Below, piece after piece: positions 1 through 9,259 of a DNA stretch of 64,000 nt. Location: positions 1 through 64,000 of the forward strand of contig CAMVCB010000008.1 in NCBI GenBank assembly GCA_947165895.1, read 5' to 3'. A program made the translations under genes and the position numbers. The DNA comes from an uncultured Treponema sp. (GTDB lineage: Bacteria; Spirochaetota; Spirochaetia; Treponematales; Treponemataceae). The notes under the pieces are model-generated. The model was not told the DNA's origin. It did not search any database and saw nothing but the letters and a program-made list of their open reading frames with translations. Position 1 is the stretch's first letter. Every line of letters begins with the position of its first letter.

Positions 1-17
1 TCTCTAACGCCGATGAT

Positions 18-123
18 ACTGCACTTTTGCGGGAAAGTAGGTAGCTGCCGGCTTTATTTTTTTAACATATCTTTTTGTCAAAGAAATCTGAAACATTTTA
101 AGAGAAACCCGCAAAAGTGCAGT
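18..123. repeat. Long-range inverted repeat in intergenic region
   Basis: A perfect 14-base inverted repeat has arms at 18-31 and 110-123. The arms enclose about 78 bases that include a direct-repeat unit at 32-49, which recurs at 265-282 with one mismatch. No convincing reading frame crosses the region. It could be a degenerate mobile repeat or a structured RNA. Only the symmetry is seen directly. Confidence 0.6.
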
Positions 124-142
124 GTAGGGGGCATAGAGCGTC

Positions 143-260
143 GCAAATGCAAAGCATTTGCTTAGTCAACTACTTCGTAGTTGAGGAGCCGATAGGCGTA
201 GCGAGCGGCCAAGTCTTTTTGCCTTGCAAAAAGACTTGGTTAGTAAATGCGAAGCATTTA
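143..260. repeat. Cluster of four perfect short hairpins
   Basis: Four perfect palindromes follow each other, each with a three-base loop. They are 143-161 (8 bp stem, loop AAA), 167-183 (7 bp, loop TTC), 209-239 (14 bp, loop CTT) and 244-260 (7 bp, loop GAA). The 14 bp stem could act as a strong RNA hairpin, but no T-run follows it. The uniform loop size argues against chance. A reading frame through this stretch (117-386) has no coding features. Confidence 0.6.
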
Positions 261-432
261 CGTAGGAAAGTAGATAGCTGCCCACTGGTAGAAATCCCTG
301 TTACTTTGGTAGCCCGTCCTTACCAATTATCCACCTTAAGCTCATTAAATCTTCAACACGGCCTCCTTTCAAATTTAAAGCCGTAGGCAAACTTGCACTT
401 GCATCAGTAACTTTCCCCATTCATTCCCCCGT

Positions 433-490
433 CCCCTGCCTCCGAGCGTGGAGGGCCGCGAAGCGGGTGCGTCAGCACCGACCGTAGGGG
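433..490. repeat. GC-rich multibranch palindrome
   Basis: A closing stem (433-437 with 486-490) encloses three consecutive hairpins: 439-443/450-454, 456-459/463-466 and 467-470/475-478. The GC content is far above the surroundings. The result resembles a cloverleaf but matches no tRNA I recognise. From 491 to 600 I see no gene. A TATAAT box at 611-616 probably serves the next gene. Confidence 0.45.
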
Positions 491-635
491 AGCCCGGAAT
501 GCGAGTGGGTAGACTGCACCTGGCCTGTAATAATCATGAATTACCCGTGCGGATGGGCTTTTTTGTAGGTTTCAATCAATTTTTTTTGTTTTTTTTTACT
601 GAAATTGGTTTATAATCATATAACAGGATTTTAAT

Positions 636-2348
636 ATGATTAGACAGATGCCTGACTTCAAGCGTACAGTTTTAGTTGTTGATGATGATGATGTAAACCG
701 CAATATTCTCGGGGCAATTGTTGAAAGAGAATATAATGTAATATATGCAAAAAATGGTCGGGAAGCGCTTAAACAAATCGAACTTAATGCTTCCTTTCTT
801 TCACTTGTCCTTCTTGATTTGATTATGCCGGAGCTGGACGGCTTTGAAGTTCTTGAAGAACTGGCAAAGGATTCAGCTTTAAGAAAGCTTCCTGTCATAG
901 TCCTTACTTCCGATAAATCTGCCGAAATAAGAAGTCTTGAACTTGGTGCAGCAGATTTTCTTTCAAAACCCTATGATATTCCTGAGGTAATTCTTGCAAG
1001 AATCCGTCATTCTATCCAGCTTTTTGAAAATGCAAGGATTATTCAGGCAACAGAAAATGATTTTCTTACAGGTCTTTATACTTCTGACTATTTTTATGAA
1101 TACGGCAGATTTTATGATCTTCATCATCCTGATGATGAAATGGACGCTATAGCAGTAGATTTCAGTCATTTTCATCTCCTTAACGAACTGCACGGACAAG
1201 ATACAGGAAATCTGGTTTTAAAAAAAATAGCAGATGGAATCAAAAATGTTATCAGCGAAAAAGGTGGAATCGCCTGCAGATATGATGCAGATACTTTTTA
1301 TGTTTATATAAAACATGGTGCAGAATATATTACCCTTCTCAGGGAAATTACAGAAAAACTGTCATCTGTCTTAAGCAGTCAGGAAATCAGAATCAGAATA
1401 GGCGTTTATTCTGATAAGAAGCATGAGCTTAATTTCAGATCGAGATTTGACAGAGCCCTGCAGGCTTGTAACGGATTAAGGAATAAAGCTGATACAGCCT
1501 TTGCTATTTATGATGAAGAAATGCATCAGCAGCAGCTCTTTAATGCCAGACTTCTGCAGGATTTTGAAAGTGCAATAAATGAAAGGCAGATAAAGGTTTA
1601 TTATCAGCCGAAATATAATATTCTTGGCGAAATTCCCCTTCTTTCCAGCTGTGAAGCCCTTGTCCGATGGATTCATCCGGAGCTTGGCTTTATAAATCCT
1701 GAAGTTTTTATTCCCCTGTTTGAAGAAAACGGACTTGTCCAGAAGCTTGACCGGTATGTCTGGAAAGAGGCTGCCGCTCAAATGCACAAGTGGAATGAAG
1801 CGTATGGAGTAATTCTTCCTGTTTCGGTAAACGTAAGCCGTATTGATATTTCATCGCCAGATTTGGCAGATTTTATCTGCAAAACTGTGAATGAAAATAA
1901 AATTTCTCCAAAAGATTTTCTTCTTGAAATTACAGAATCTGCCTATACAGAAAATTTTCAGCAGATAATTGATACTGTAAATATTTTGCGGAAAAAAGGT
2001 TTTAAAATAGAAATGGATGATTTCGGAGCTGGTTATTCTTCCCTTAATATGCTTACAACCCTTCCAATAGATGTTTTAAAGCTTGATAAAGGTTTCATAA
2101 ACAATATTTCCAAGGGAAATAGGGAAATGCGCATGGTGGAAATGATACTGGATATTGCAAGATTTCTGAAAGTTCCCGTTATTGCAGAAGGAGTTGAAAC
2201 TAAAGAACAGGTTGAGCTTTTAAAACATGCAAAGTGCGATGTAATTCAGGGGTACTATTTTTCGAAACCGCTGCCACCTGAAGATTTTAATTCCCTTATA
2301 GAAAAGGATATGGAGATACGGAAGGATATTTCTTCCGGTAAAAAATAA
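636..2348 (+). CDS. Response regulator with degenerate GGDEF and EAL c-di-GMP phosphodiesterase
   Basis: A cytoplasmic 570-residue signalling protein. Residues about 10-125 are a receiver domain (acidic VVDDDD patch, phospho-acceptor Asp in LLDLIMPELDG, Lys in SKPYD). Residues about 140-295 are a GGDEF fold whose signature reads RYDADTF, so cyclase activity is unlikely. Residues about 310-560 are an EAL domain with the catalytic set intact (EALVRW, NVSR, EITES, MDDFGAG, KLDKGF, AEGVET). It most likely hydrolyses c-di-GMP under phosphorelay control. A weak AGGA site precedes the ATG, and an ATG at 651 is an alternative start. The HPt gene follows 22 bases later. Confidence 0.9.
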   Translation: MIRQMPDFKRTVLVVDDDDVNRNILGAIVEREYNVIYAKNGREALKQIELNASFLSLVLLDLIMPELDGFEVLEELAKDSALRKLPVIVLTSDKSAEIRSLELGAADFLSKPYDIPEVILARIRHSIQLFENARIIQATENDFLTGLYTSDYFYEYGRFYDLHHPDDEMDAIAVDFSHFHLLNELHGQDTGNLVLKKIADGIKNVISEKGGIACRYDADTFYVYIKHGAEYITLLREITEKLSSVLSSQEIRIRIGVYSDKKHELNFRSRFDRALQACNGLRNKADTAFAIYDEEMHQQQLFNARLLQDFESAINERQIKVYYQPKYNILGEIPLLSSCEALVRWIHPELGFINPEVFIPLFEENGLVQKLDRYVWKEAAAQMHKWNEAYGVILPVSVNVSRIDISSPDLADFICKTVNENKISPKDFLLEITESAYTENFQQIIDTVNILRKKGFKIEMDDFGAGYSSLNMLTTLPIDVLKLDKGFINNISKGNREMRMVEMILDIARFLKVPVIAEGVETKEQVELLKHAKCDVIQGYYFSKPLPPEDFNSLIEKDMEIRKDISSGKK

Positions 2349-2373
2349 TCCCAAAATTTCAGGAGGAGCAGTG

Positions 2374-2709
2374 ATGATAGATGTAAAATCGCTTAGAGAA
2401 TTCGGTGCAAATGTAGATGAGGGTCTTGCCCGCTGTCTGAATAATGAAGAATTTTATCTCAAAATGGTAAATCTTGGCTTACAGGATGTCCGTTTTGAAC
2501 AGATTTCTGAAATCCTTAAGAAAAAGGATTATGATGCTGCATTTGAAGCTGTTCATGCCCTTAAAGGTGTTATTGGAAATCTTGCCCTTACCCCTCTTTA
2601 TTCTCCTATTGACCAGATGACAGAACTGCTTAGAAAACGTACTGACACAGATTATACGGAACTATGTGATGAAATAAAGAAACAAAGGGATATTCTTCTT
2701 TCAATGTAA
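2374..2709 (+). CDS. HPt domain phosphotransfer protein
   Basis: A small soluble histidine phosphotransfer protein of about 111 residues. The motif AVHALKGVIGNL carries the phospho-accepting His inside a predicted four-helix bundle. ATG 2374 is preferred over GTG 2371 because AGGAGG at 2361-2366 is then correctly spaced. It sits directly behind the REC-EAL gene and near the hybrid kinase at 4159, so it probably shuttles phosphate between those receivers. This partnership is inferred from context. It converges on the next gene, leaving only four bases between the stops. Confidence 0.85.
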   Translation: MIDVKSLREFGANVDEGLARCLNNEEFYLKMVNLGLQDVRFEQISEILKKKDYDAAFEAVHALKGVIGNLALTPLYSPIDQMTELLRKRTDTDYTELCDEIKKQRDILLSM

Positions 2710-2713
2710 AATT

Positions 2714-4024
2714 CTAATCCAGTAATCCGCTTTCAAAAGTCACGGAATACATGGCAGATGAATCCGTTTCATTCCATTTCTGCATGATTCTATCTGTAAC
2801 TACATTGAGGTTTGCAGGGGATGTTTCCGGTAAGATGGCAATGCACTGGTTTCTTCCACTTTGAGTTACTATATCACTCTGGCGGAGGGAGGAAGAAAGA
2901 ACGCCTATAAAATCATCAGCAGCATCTTCAATAGGAATAGCCGCATGTTCACTTTCCTTAATTGTAAAAAGCAGCATACAGATTTCTTTCTGGTAATTTG
3001 TATTCAATCTTGAAAGAAACTGGTAGGCAGTGCGGAACTGATCGTATCCAAGAAGAAAAGCTCCCCGTCCCTTGTTTCTTTCCCTGAAAATTTGTATCGC
3101 AGCGCTTAAATCGGTAGTCTGATTTTCATTGCTGCTGTTTTTTTCAGACAGACTTGTGTAGAACTGGTATCCGTGTTTTCCATTTTGTTTTACAGAATAA
3201 AGGGCTTTGTCTGCTTTTTTTTGTAGAGTTTCAAAATTCTTTCCTTCTTCAGGTACGAATACGCAGCCAATTGAAGCGCCAAGAGGAATTGCCATGTCCT
3301 GCCCCATAAATTCCTTTGCCGCATCAACTATATATTTATTTATAAAGCGGGATTTTTTTTCTATGACGATGTCTTCCGTTACATTCTGGCAGAAAGCAAT
3401 GAATTCATCTCCTCCAAGTCTTCCTAATACATCTATCGGACGGACAACAGCTTTTAATATTTCTGCAAAGCGGATAAGAATTTTATCTCCCATATCGTGT
3501 CCGTAAAGGTCGTTTACAAGCTTAAAGGAGTCCAGGTCTATCAGCATTAAAACTCCGCTGCTGCTTTTGCATAATTCTGCAATTTCTTCTTCAGCAGAGG
3601 TTTTGTTTAAAAGTCCTGTCATGGGATCCATGACGGCGGCTTTTTTTAATCCCTGTATTTTTTCAACCATACTGAGTATGTTGCCGACTCTTTTCAGCAG
3701 TACATCGGCACGGAAGGGTTTTCTTATAAAATCCATGGCGCCGTTTTCAAAGCCCTTGCTTTCTGTTTCTTCGTCCGTGTCGGCGGTCATGAACATAAAG
3801 GGAATTTTGTCCCTGTATTCATTCTGAAGTTTTTCCTGAAGCTCATAGCCTGACATTCCAGGCATCCTCAGGTCAGAAAGAACCATGTCAGGTTTTTCCC
3901 TGTCGAAAAGGGAAAGGGCTTCTTCGCCGGAAGAGGCACAGACCGTTTCGTAGGATGCCGATAGAATATGCTCTGTCATCATTAAAGATATTTTCTCATC
4001 ATCTACTATCATTATTTTATTCAT
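2714..4024 (-). CDS. Response regulator diguanylate cyclase (REC-GGDEF)
   Basis: A 436-residue protein with an N-terminal receiver (IMIVDDE, phospho-Asp in LSDLRMPGMSG, Lys in RKPF). Its GGDEF domain is complete, with MDPMTGLLNK, LIDLDSFKLVND and an intact RLGGDEF active site. It should make c-di-GMP. About 130 C-terminal residues after the cyclase form an alpha/beta extension I cannot name; it may be a second degenerate cyclase-like fold. It faces the EAL gene convergently, so synthesis and hydrolysis enzymes are neighbours. Confidence 0.9.
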   Translation of the reverse strand: MNKIMIVDDEKISLMMTEHILSASYETVCASSGEEALSLFDREKPDMVLSDLRMPGMSGYELQEKLQNEYRDKIPFMFMTADTDEETESKGFENGAMDFIRKPFRADVLLKRVGNILSMVEKIQGLKKAAVMDPMTGLLNKTSAEEEIAELCKSSSGVLMLIDLDSFKLVNDLYGHDMGDKILIRFAEILKAVVRPIDVLGRLGGDEFIAFCQNVTEDIVIEKKSRFINKYIVDAAKEFMGQDMAIPLGASIGCVFVPEEGKNFETLQKKADKALYSVKQNGKHGYQFYTSLSEKNSSNENQTTDLSAAIQIFRERNKGRGAFLLGYDQFRTAYQFLSRLNTNYQKEICMLLFTIKESEHAAIPIEDAADDFIGVLSSSLRQSDIVTQSGRNQCIAILPETSPANLNVVTDRIMQKWNETDSSAMYSVTFESGLLD

Positions 4025-4158
4025 GAATACCCCGCATTCCTTTGGAACATCGTATTTTTTGAATTCTACATCAGAAAAGCTGAAATCTCAAATTTTCTGT
4101 TAAAATCCGGTACCCCATGTTATACTGACTTTATATTTTGCAGGAGATTATTTTGAAT

Positions 4159-7100
4159 ATGAAAAAGAAGCGGATTGGCATTATGAGTCTGACTGTTATC
4201 GGTGCTTTTACAGTCGGCCTTATTCTTGTTTTTGGAACAATCTGGACGGGAAGGTCTTCAAGTTGTGATACTGAAAAAGCTGTGCGGAATGTCAGTCTCC
4301 TTTATCTTGATGAACTTGCCACAAGAAGGGAGCAGGTTGTGGAAGGAAGGCTTGCAGAATATATTAGAGATATGGATGTGGCAATCGGGATGCTGCAGAA
4401 AGATGACCTTTCATCTGTAGAAAAAATGCAGGCATATCAGTCAAGAATGAAGCAGCTTTACGGACTGGAAAAATTTGCCTTTATCGACACAAAGGGCTTG
4501 ATATACACATCTCATGGAACAAGAAATGATATCAATTTATACAGTTTTGATTATAACAGCCTTGCAGAACCTTTAATTTCACTAAAAAATTCCCAAAGTA
4601 AAAACAGAACCGTTATTATTGCAACACCAGTTGATCATCTTCCCTATAACGGACAGACACTTGTTGTTTGCTTTATGGAAATCAGCATGAGCAGGCTTCT
4701 TGAGGGCTTTTCCATGCAGATGGGACAGGGGGGAAGGGTAACTACATTCTGTAATATATATACACAGGAGGGCTTTCCCCTTACAAACGAAGTTTTGGGG
4801 GGCAGCGCATCAGAAAATAATCTTTTTCCTGCCCTGCAGTCGGCTGTCTTTGAAGACGGCTTTTCTGTAGAAAAGCTTAAGGATGATTTTATAAATCATA
4901 AGGAAGGAGTCGTTTCATTTGTTTACCGCGGAATCCTTGATACAATGTACTATGTCCCGGTTCAGAATACAGACTGGATGCTTACATATCTTATCCGCGA
5001 GAGTGTCATAAGTGACCAGATTTCATCGATTTCTTCCGGCATTATTTCTCGAAGTCTTTTTATGTCACTCCTCGTATCTCTTGTCCTTATCGGGCTTTTT
5101 GCCATGATGTTCATTCAGATGAAAAAAACTGCAAAAATTACTTTGCAAAAAGAGATTTCAGAGGCTGAGAACCGTATTCAGCAGCAGGAACTGGAAGAGC
5201 AGATTGCCCTTCAGCAGCAGATTGCCCGTCAGGAGAAGAAAAGAAATGAGCAGGCAGGAATGATTACTGCCCTTGCCAGCGATTACAGAAGTGTTTATTA
5301 TCTTGATCTTGAAAATGGAAAGGCTGTCTGTTACCGCAAGGATGATACTGTTCCGGCCCCATTTAAAGCCGGAGAGCAGATTTCATTTTTTGAAATATTT
5401 TCTGAATATGCGGAAAAGTATGTAACAGATGAATATAAGGAAAAATTTCTTTCTTTTATAGATGCTGAACATATCCGGTCTGCCCTTGAAAAGACAAAGC
5501 TGATTTCGATTCGCTATCTTGTTGAAAGAGACGGAAAAGAAAGTTATGAAATGCTGAAAATGGCAGGTGTAAAGAATGAAGATTCAGAAGATGGCCGCCT
5601 GCATCTTGTCGGTCTTGGCTTTACAGATATTGATGAAGAGATGCGGGATTCTCTTGCAAAAAGTTCAGCTCTTTCTGATGCACTGAAAGCTGCGGAAGAA
5701 GCCAGCAAGGCAAAAACTTTATTTCTTTCAAATATGAGTCACGAAATCCGTACTCCAATGAATGCAATTATAGGGCTCGACAGTCTTGCCCTGCATGAAA
5801 AAGAGCTTTCCCCAAAAGTCCGTGATTATCTTGAAAAAATAGGTTCTTCAGCAGAACATCTTTTAAGCCTTATAAACGACATTCTGGATATGAGCCGCAT
5901 AGAAAGCGGACGACTGGTAATCCGCAATGAAGAATTTTCTTTTTCAAAACTTCTGGAGCAGGTAAATACGATTGCAAGCAGTCAGTGCAGCGAAAAAGGA
6001 CTGGAGTTTAACTGTCATGTAAACGGACAGCTGGATGACTATTACATTGGTGATGACATGAAAATCCGCCAGGTTCTTATAAATATTCTTGGAAATGCCG
6101 TAAAATTTACTCCGGCAGGTGGCAAGGTTGACTTCACTGTAGAAAAAACTGCCTCTTTTGAAAAAAAATCAATCCTGCGTTTTGTGATTTCCGATACAGG
6201 AATCGGTATGAGTAAGGATTTTTTGCCCAAGCTCTTTGATACCTTCAGTCAGGAAGATGCATCTGCTGCAAATAAATATGGTTCCAGCGGTCTTGGCATG
6301 GCAATTACAAAGAGCATTGTAGAAATGATGAACGGGCAGATTGATGTGGAAAGCGAAAAAGGCAGGGGAAGTACATTTACAGTTACTGTCACAGTCCAGG
6401 ATTCTGAACATAAAAAAGAGGATGAAGGAGAAATAGAAATTCATCCTAATGAAATGACTGTTCTTGTAATTGATGATGATGAGGTTGCTGCAGAACATGC
6501 AAAGCTTGTTCTTGAAAAAGCCGGTATTGCGGCAGAAATTTCACTCTCCGGAGCCCAGGCTGTGGAAATGGTTAAGCTTCGTCATGCCAGAAGAGAGCCC
6601 TATAATCTCATTATTGTAGACTGGAAGATGCCTGATATGGATGGTGTAGAAACAACAAGACGGATTCGAGAGACAATTGGGAATGAAAGTGCAATTATAA
6701 TTCTTACTGCCTATAACTGGGATGATATTCTTAACGAAGCTCTGGAAGCGGGTGTGGACAGCTTTATTGCAAAACCAATCTTCAGCGGAACTTTGATTGA
6801 TGAGTTTAAAAATGCCCTTAAGAAGAAAAAGGCAAAAAGTCTTCCGGAAAAATCAAAGGCTGTTCTTGAAGGAAAGAGAGTTCTTCTTGCAGAGGATATG
6901 GAAGTAAATGCTCAGATTATGATTGAAGTCCTGAAAATGAGGGAGATTGAAACAGAACTTGCCGAAAACGGAAGGATTGCCCTGGAAATGTTTGAATCTC
7001 ATGAAGAAGGTTACTATGATGCCATTTTGATGGATATGAGAATGCCGGAAATGGACGGACTTGAAGCGACTGCCGCAATACGTAAGCTTGACCGCAAGGA

Positions 7101-7245
7101 TGCAAAAAAAATTCCAATTATTGCCCTGACTGCCAATGCCTTTGATGAGGATGTTCAGAGAAGTCTTCAGGTCGGATTGAATGCCCATTTAAGCAAACCT
7201 GTTCAGACGGATGTTCTTTTTGAAACTCTCGAAGGATTGCTTTAA
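4159..7245 (+). CDS. Membrane hybrid sensor histidine kinase with two receiver domains
   Basis: A kinase of about 1028 residues. A TM helix near the N-terminus and a second near residue 310 flank a periplasmic sensor region, probably Cache-like. A glutamine-rich coiled coil follows, then a PAS-like segment, HisKA (NMSHEIRTPMNAI), HATPase (NILGNAVKF, DTGIGM, GSSGLGMA) and two receivers. The first has acceptor VDWKMPDMDG and the second LMDMRMPEMDG. AGGAG at 4142-4146 is better spaced for TTG 4153 than for ATG 4159; TTG 4138 is too early. No HPt domain is attached, which fits use of the separate HPt gene upstream. Confidence 0.9.
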   Translation: MKKKRIGIMSLTVIGAFTVGLILVFGTIWTGRSSSCDTEKAVRNVSLLYLDELATRREQVVEGRLAEYIRDMDVAIGMLQKDDLSSVEKMQAYQSRMKQLYGLEKFAFIDTKGLIYTSHGTRNDINLYSFDYNSLAEPLISLKNSQSKNRTVIIATPVDHLPYNGQTLVVCFMEISMSRLLEGFSMQMGQGGRVTTFCNIYTQEGFPLTNEVLGGSASENNLFPALQSAVFEDGFSVEKLKDDFINHKEGVVSFVYRGILDTMYYVPVQNTDWMLTYLIRESVISDQISSISSGIISRSLFMSLLVSLVLIGLFAMMFIQMKKTAKITLQKEISEAENRIQQQELEEQIALQQQIARQEKKRNEQAGMITALASDYRSVYYLDLENGKAVCYRKDDTVPAPFKAGEQISFFEIFSEYAEKYVTDEYKEKFLSFIDAEHIRSALEKTKLISIRYLVERDGKESYEMLKMAGVKNEDSEDGRLHLVGLGFTDIDEEMRDSLAKSSALSDALKAAEEASKAKTLFLSNMSHEIRTPMNAIIGLDSLALHEKELSPKVRDYLEKIGSSAEHLLSLINDILDMSRIESGRLVIRNEEFSFSKLLEQVNTIASSQCSEKGLEFNCHVNGQLDDYYIGDDMKIRQVLINILGNAVKFTPAGGKVDFTVEKTASFEKKSILRFVISDTGIGMSKDFLPKLFDTFSQEDASAANKYGSSGLGMAITKSIVEMMNGQIDVESEKGRGSTFTVTVTVQDSEHKKEDEGEIEIHPNEMTVLVIDDDEVAAEHAKLVLEKAGIAAEISLSGAQAVEMVKLRHARREPYNLIIVDWKMPDMDGVETTRRIRETIGNESAIIILTAYNWDDILNEALEAGVDSFIAKPIFSGTLIDEFKNALKKKKAKSLPEKSKAVLEGKRVLLAEDMEVNAQIMIEVLKMREIETELAENGRIALEMFESHEEGYYDAILMDMRMPEMDGLEATAAIRKLDRKDAKKIPIIALTANAFDEDVQRSLQVGLNAHLSKPVQTDVLFETLEGLL

Positions 7246-7432
7246 CCTATTGATTAAAGCTTTTCTTTTTGATAATATCTTTGCTACACGTAAGCCAGAA
7301 TGCTTTGGGCCTTTAATCCCCGTTTTATGTCCAGGGACTTCGGTTTATGTCAGTCGGTGTAAGACAGATTTCAGTTTCCTTAGGTCTGCAGCACTCGGTG
7401 AATATTTTTGTAATCATTAATTGAGGTATTAC
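7246..7432 (+). promoter_or_regulatory. rplU leader with probable promoter
   Basis: This is a 187-base gap. TTGATT at 7250-7255 lies 17 bases before TAATAT at 7273-7278, a plausible promoter. About 150 bases of untranslated leader would follow, long enough for autogenous control by L21 as known in other bacteria. I could not fold it reliably, and the leader role is inference. Confidence 0.4.
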
Positions 7433-7747
7433 ATGTACGCAACTATTGAATTTAAAGGAAAACAGTACAAAGCAGAAAAAGGTGTTGTACTTACAGTTGA
7501 TAAGCTTGACGCAGAAAAAGGTACAGCAATTGACATCGATACAGTTCTTCTTGTAAGCGATGGTGATAAAATCAGTGTTGGTGCTCCTTATGTTAAGGGT
7601 GCTAAAGTAAAGGTTGTTGTTGAAGATTCTTTCCGCGACAAGAAAGTTTTGGTTTTCAAATACAAGTCTAAGAAAGACTATCACCGTACTATCGGTCACA
7701 GACAGAACTATACTAAAGTACGTGTTGAAGATATCGTAATCGCATAA
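7433..7747 (+). CDS. rplU: 50S ribosomal protein L21
   Basis: A 104-residue protein of usual L21 length. It opens MYATIEFKGKQYK and carries the conserved KVLVFKYKSKK and HRQNYTKVRVEDI tail. It binds 23S rRNA in the large subunit. ATG 7433 follows GAGG at 7423-7426, whereas TTG 7421 would overlap that site. It is the first gene of the run to rpmA and obgE. No Prp-type protease gene lies between rplU and rpmA, in line with the unextended N-terminus of L27. Confidence 0.97.
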   Translation: MYATIEFKGKQYKAEKGVVLTVDKLDAEKGTAIDIDTVLLVSDGDKISVGAPYVKGAKVKVVVEDSFRDKKVLVFKYKSKKDYHRTIGHRQNYTKVRVEDIVIA

Positions 7748-7761
7748 TAAAGGAGACTACA

Positions 7762-8016
7762 ATGGGAAGAACTAGAGGTGGAAGCGGTGCCAAAAACGGC
7801 CGCGACGCAAATCCAAAAAACTTGGGTGTAAAAAAATATGCAGGTGAGTTTGTTACAGCTGGTTCAATCATTTTGACTCAGCGCGGAACAAAATTCTACC
7901 CTGGAAATAATGTAAAGAAAGCCGGAAACGACAGCCTTTATGCAGTTGCTGACGGTACAGTTGTTTACCACGAACGTATGAATCACAAATACGTTTCTGT
8001 AAAAGCTGCTGAGTAG
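7762..8016 (+). CDS. rpmA: 50S ribosomal protein L27
   Basis: An 84-residue protein with the L27 signature in GGSGAKNGRD followed by LGVKKYAGE and QRGTKFYPGNNV. L27 reaches toward the peptidyl-transferase centre through its N-terminus. Here the mature Gly is preceded only by Met, so no cleavable Firmicutes-type extension exists. AAAGGAGAC gives a strong ribosome-binding site. A clear terminator follows 24 bases after the stop. Confidence 0.97.
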   Translation: MGRTRGGSGAKNGRDANPKNLGVKKYAGEFVTAGSIILTQRGTKFYPGNNVKKAGNDSLYAVADGTVVYHERMNHKYVSVKAAE

Positions 8017-8040
8017 TTTACATATTTTTTGAATGCAGGA

Positions 8041-8071
8041 AGCCCGGTGATTGAATGACCGGGCTTTTTTT
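8041..8071 (+). terminator. Intrinsic terminator after rpmA
   Basis: Stem AGCCCGGT (8041-8048) pairs with ACCGGGCT (8058-8065) around a nine-base loop and runs into a T-tract ending near 8071. Confidence 0.9.
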
Positions 8072-8083
8072 ATCACTTGATTT

Positions 8084-8106
8084 GCAGGTTATTGCCTGCT
8101 TTTTTT
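8084..8106 (+). terminator. Second weak terminator or attenuator before obgE
   Basis: GCAGG (8084-8088) pairs with CCTGC (8095-8099) and seven T's follow. The T-run ends only 16 bases before the obgE ATG. It may back up the first terminator or attenuate obgE. Confidence 0.55.
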
Positions 8107-8122
8107 CGGACTGGATTTTTTT

Positions 8123-9259
8123 ATGATTAATTTTGCTGATGAAGCTTTGATTGAGGTTCGCTCAGGTAACGGCGGTAATGGTTGTGTTGCTTTTCGCCGC
8201 GAAAAATATATTCCTCATGGCGGTCCTAACGGTGGTGACGGCGGTAAGGGCGGCGATGTAATTTTTACTGTAAAACGCAATATGAGGACTCTGGGAAAAT
8301 TGCGTCAGAAGCATTGTTTTAAGGCTAAGAACGGCGGCGACGGTCAGGGCTGGAACCGCTTTGGTGCTGACGGCGAGGACTGCGTTATTCCTGTTCCTCC
8401 GGGAACTACTATCCGCGATGCTGAAACTGACGAGGTAATTTATGATTTTACCGGCAAGGCTGAAAACGAAAGCTTTACTTACCTAAAAGGTGGTAACGGC
8501 GGCTGGGGTAACGTTCATTTTAAATCTTCTACTAATCAGGCGCCAAAGCATGCAAATCCCGGTCAGCGCGGCGAAACCCGCTTTTTGAAGCTGGAACTCA
8601 GTATTATGGCTGATCTTGGCCTTGTCGGATTTCCTAATGCAGGAAAATCTTCCCTGCTTACAGCCTTTACAAATGCCCGTCCAAAGATTGCGCCTTATCC
8701 ATTTACTACTATTATACCTAATCTTGGCGTTCTTCGTGTTGATGATGAAAGCGATATTATAATTGCTGATATTCCGGGAATTATTGAAGGAGCTTCTGAA
8801 GGTCTTGGTCTTGGAGACACCTTCCTCAAGCATATCACCCGAACTGCTGCATTGATTTTTATGATTGACTGTTCGGATGACAATTATCTTTCGGCTTATG
8901 AAACTCTCTGCGGTGAGCTTGCAAATTATTCTGACCTCCTTATGGATAAGCCCCGCATTGTTTTGTGCAATAAGGTTGATATTGAAGGCTGCTATAACCG
9001 CGCTGTTGAAATTGCTGACAGAATTCATGAAAAGGAAAAGGATATTCAGGTTGTTCCTGTCAGCGTTTTAACTGGAAATGGTATGAAAGATGCCCGACAG
9101 CAGATAATTTCTCTGGTTAATCTGCTTGAAAAAAGACAGAATAACGAACAAAATATAGAAAAGGAATCGTCATTTGGTTCAGATTTTATGGCAAGTAGAG
9201 CTGTGCTGGACGATGATGATGACGAAAATGTTCAGTATCCTGGAAGTGAAAATAATTAG
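8123..9259 (+). CDS. obgE: Obg family GTPase
   Basis: A 378-residue essential GTPase linked to 50S assembly and stress response. The glycine-rich Obg fold fills about residues 1-158, with repeated GGNGG-type turns. The G domain has P-loop GFPNAGKSS, switch DIPGIIEGASEGLG and specificity motif NKVD. The C-terminal tail is short and very acidic, ending in a run of Asp residues. The ribosome-binding site is poor (GGAT), and an attenuator-like hairpin ends just upstream. Its stop is followed immediately by the nadD ATG. Confidence 0.95.
   Translation: MINFADEALIEVRSGNGGNGCVAFRREKYIPHGGPNGGDGGKGGDVIFTVKRNMRTLGKLRQKHCFKAKNGGDGQGWNRFGADGEDCVIPVPPGTTIRDAETDEVIYDFTGKAENESFTYLKGGNGGWGNVHFKSSTNQAPKHANPGQRGETRFLKLELSIMADLGLVGFPNAGKSSLLTAFTNARPKIAPYPFTTIIPNLGVLRVDDESDIIIADIPGIIEGASEGLGLGDTFLKHITRTAALIFMIDCSDDNYLSAYETLCGELANYSDLLMDKPRIVLCNKVDIEGCYNRAVEIADRIHEKEKDIQVVPVSVLTGNGMKDARQQIISLVNLLEKRQNNEQNIEKESSFGSDFMASRAVLDDDDDENVQYPGSENN

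Noticed and set aside
117..386. 89-residue reading frame in the first intergenic region
   Set aside because: It runs through perfect hairpins, has no ribosome-binding site and shows no protein-like composition.
433..490. tRNA gene suggested by a cloverleaf-like fold
   Set aside because: No T-loop GTTCRANNC, no anticodon arm of seven-base loop and no seven-base acceptor stem.
541..568. Terminator suggested by CCC/GGG followed by T's
   Set aside because: The stem is only three certain base pairs, too weak to claim.
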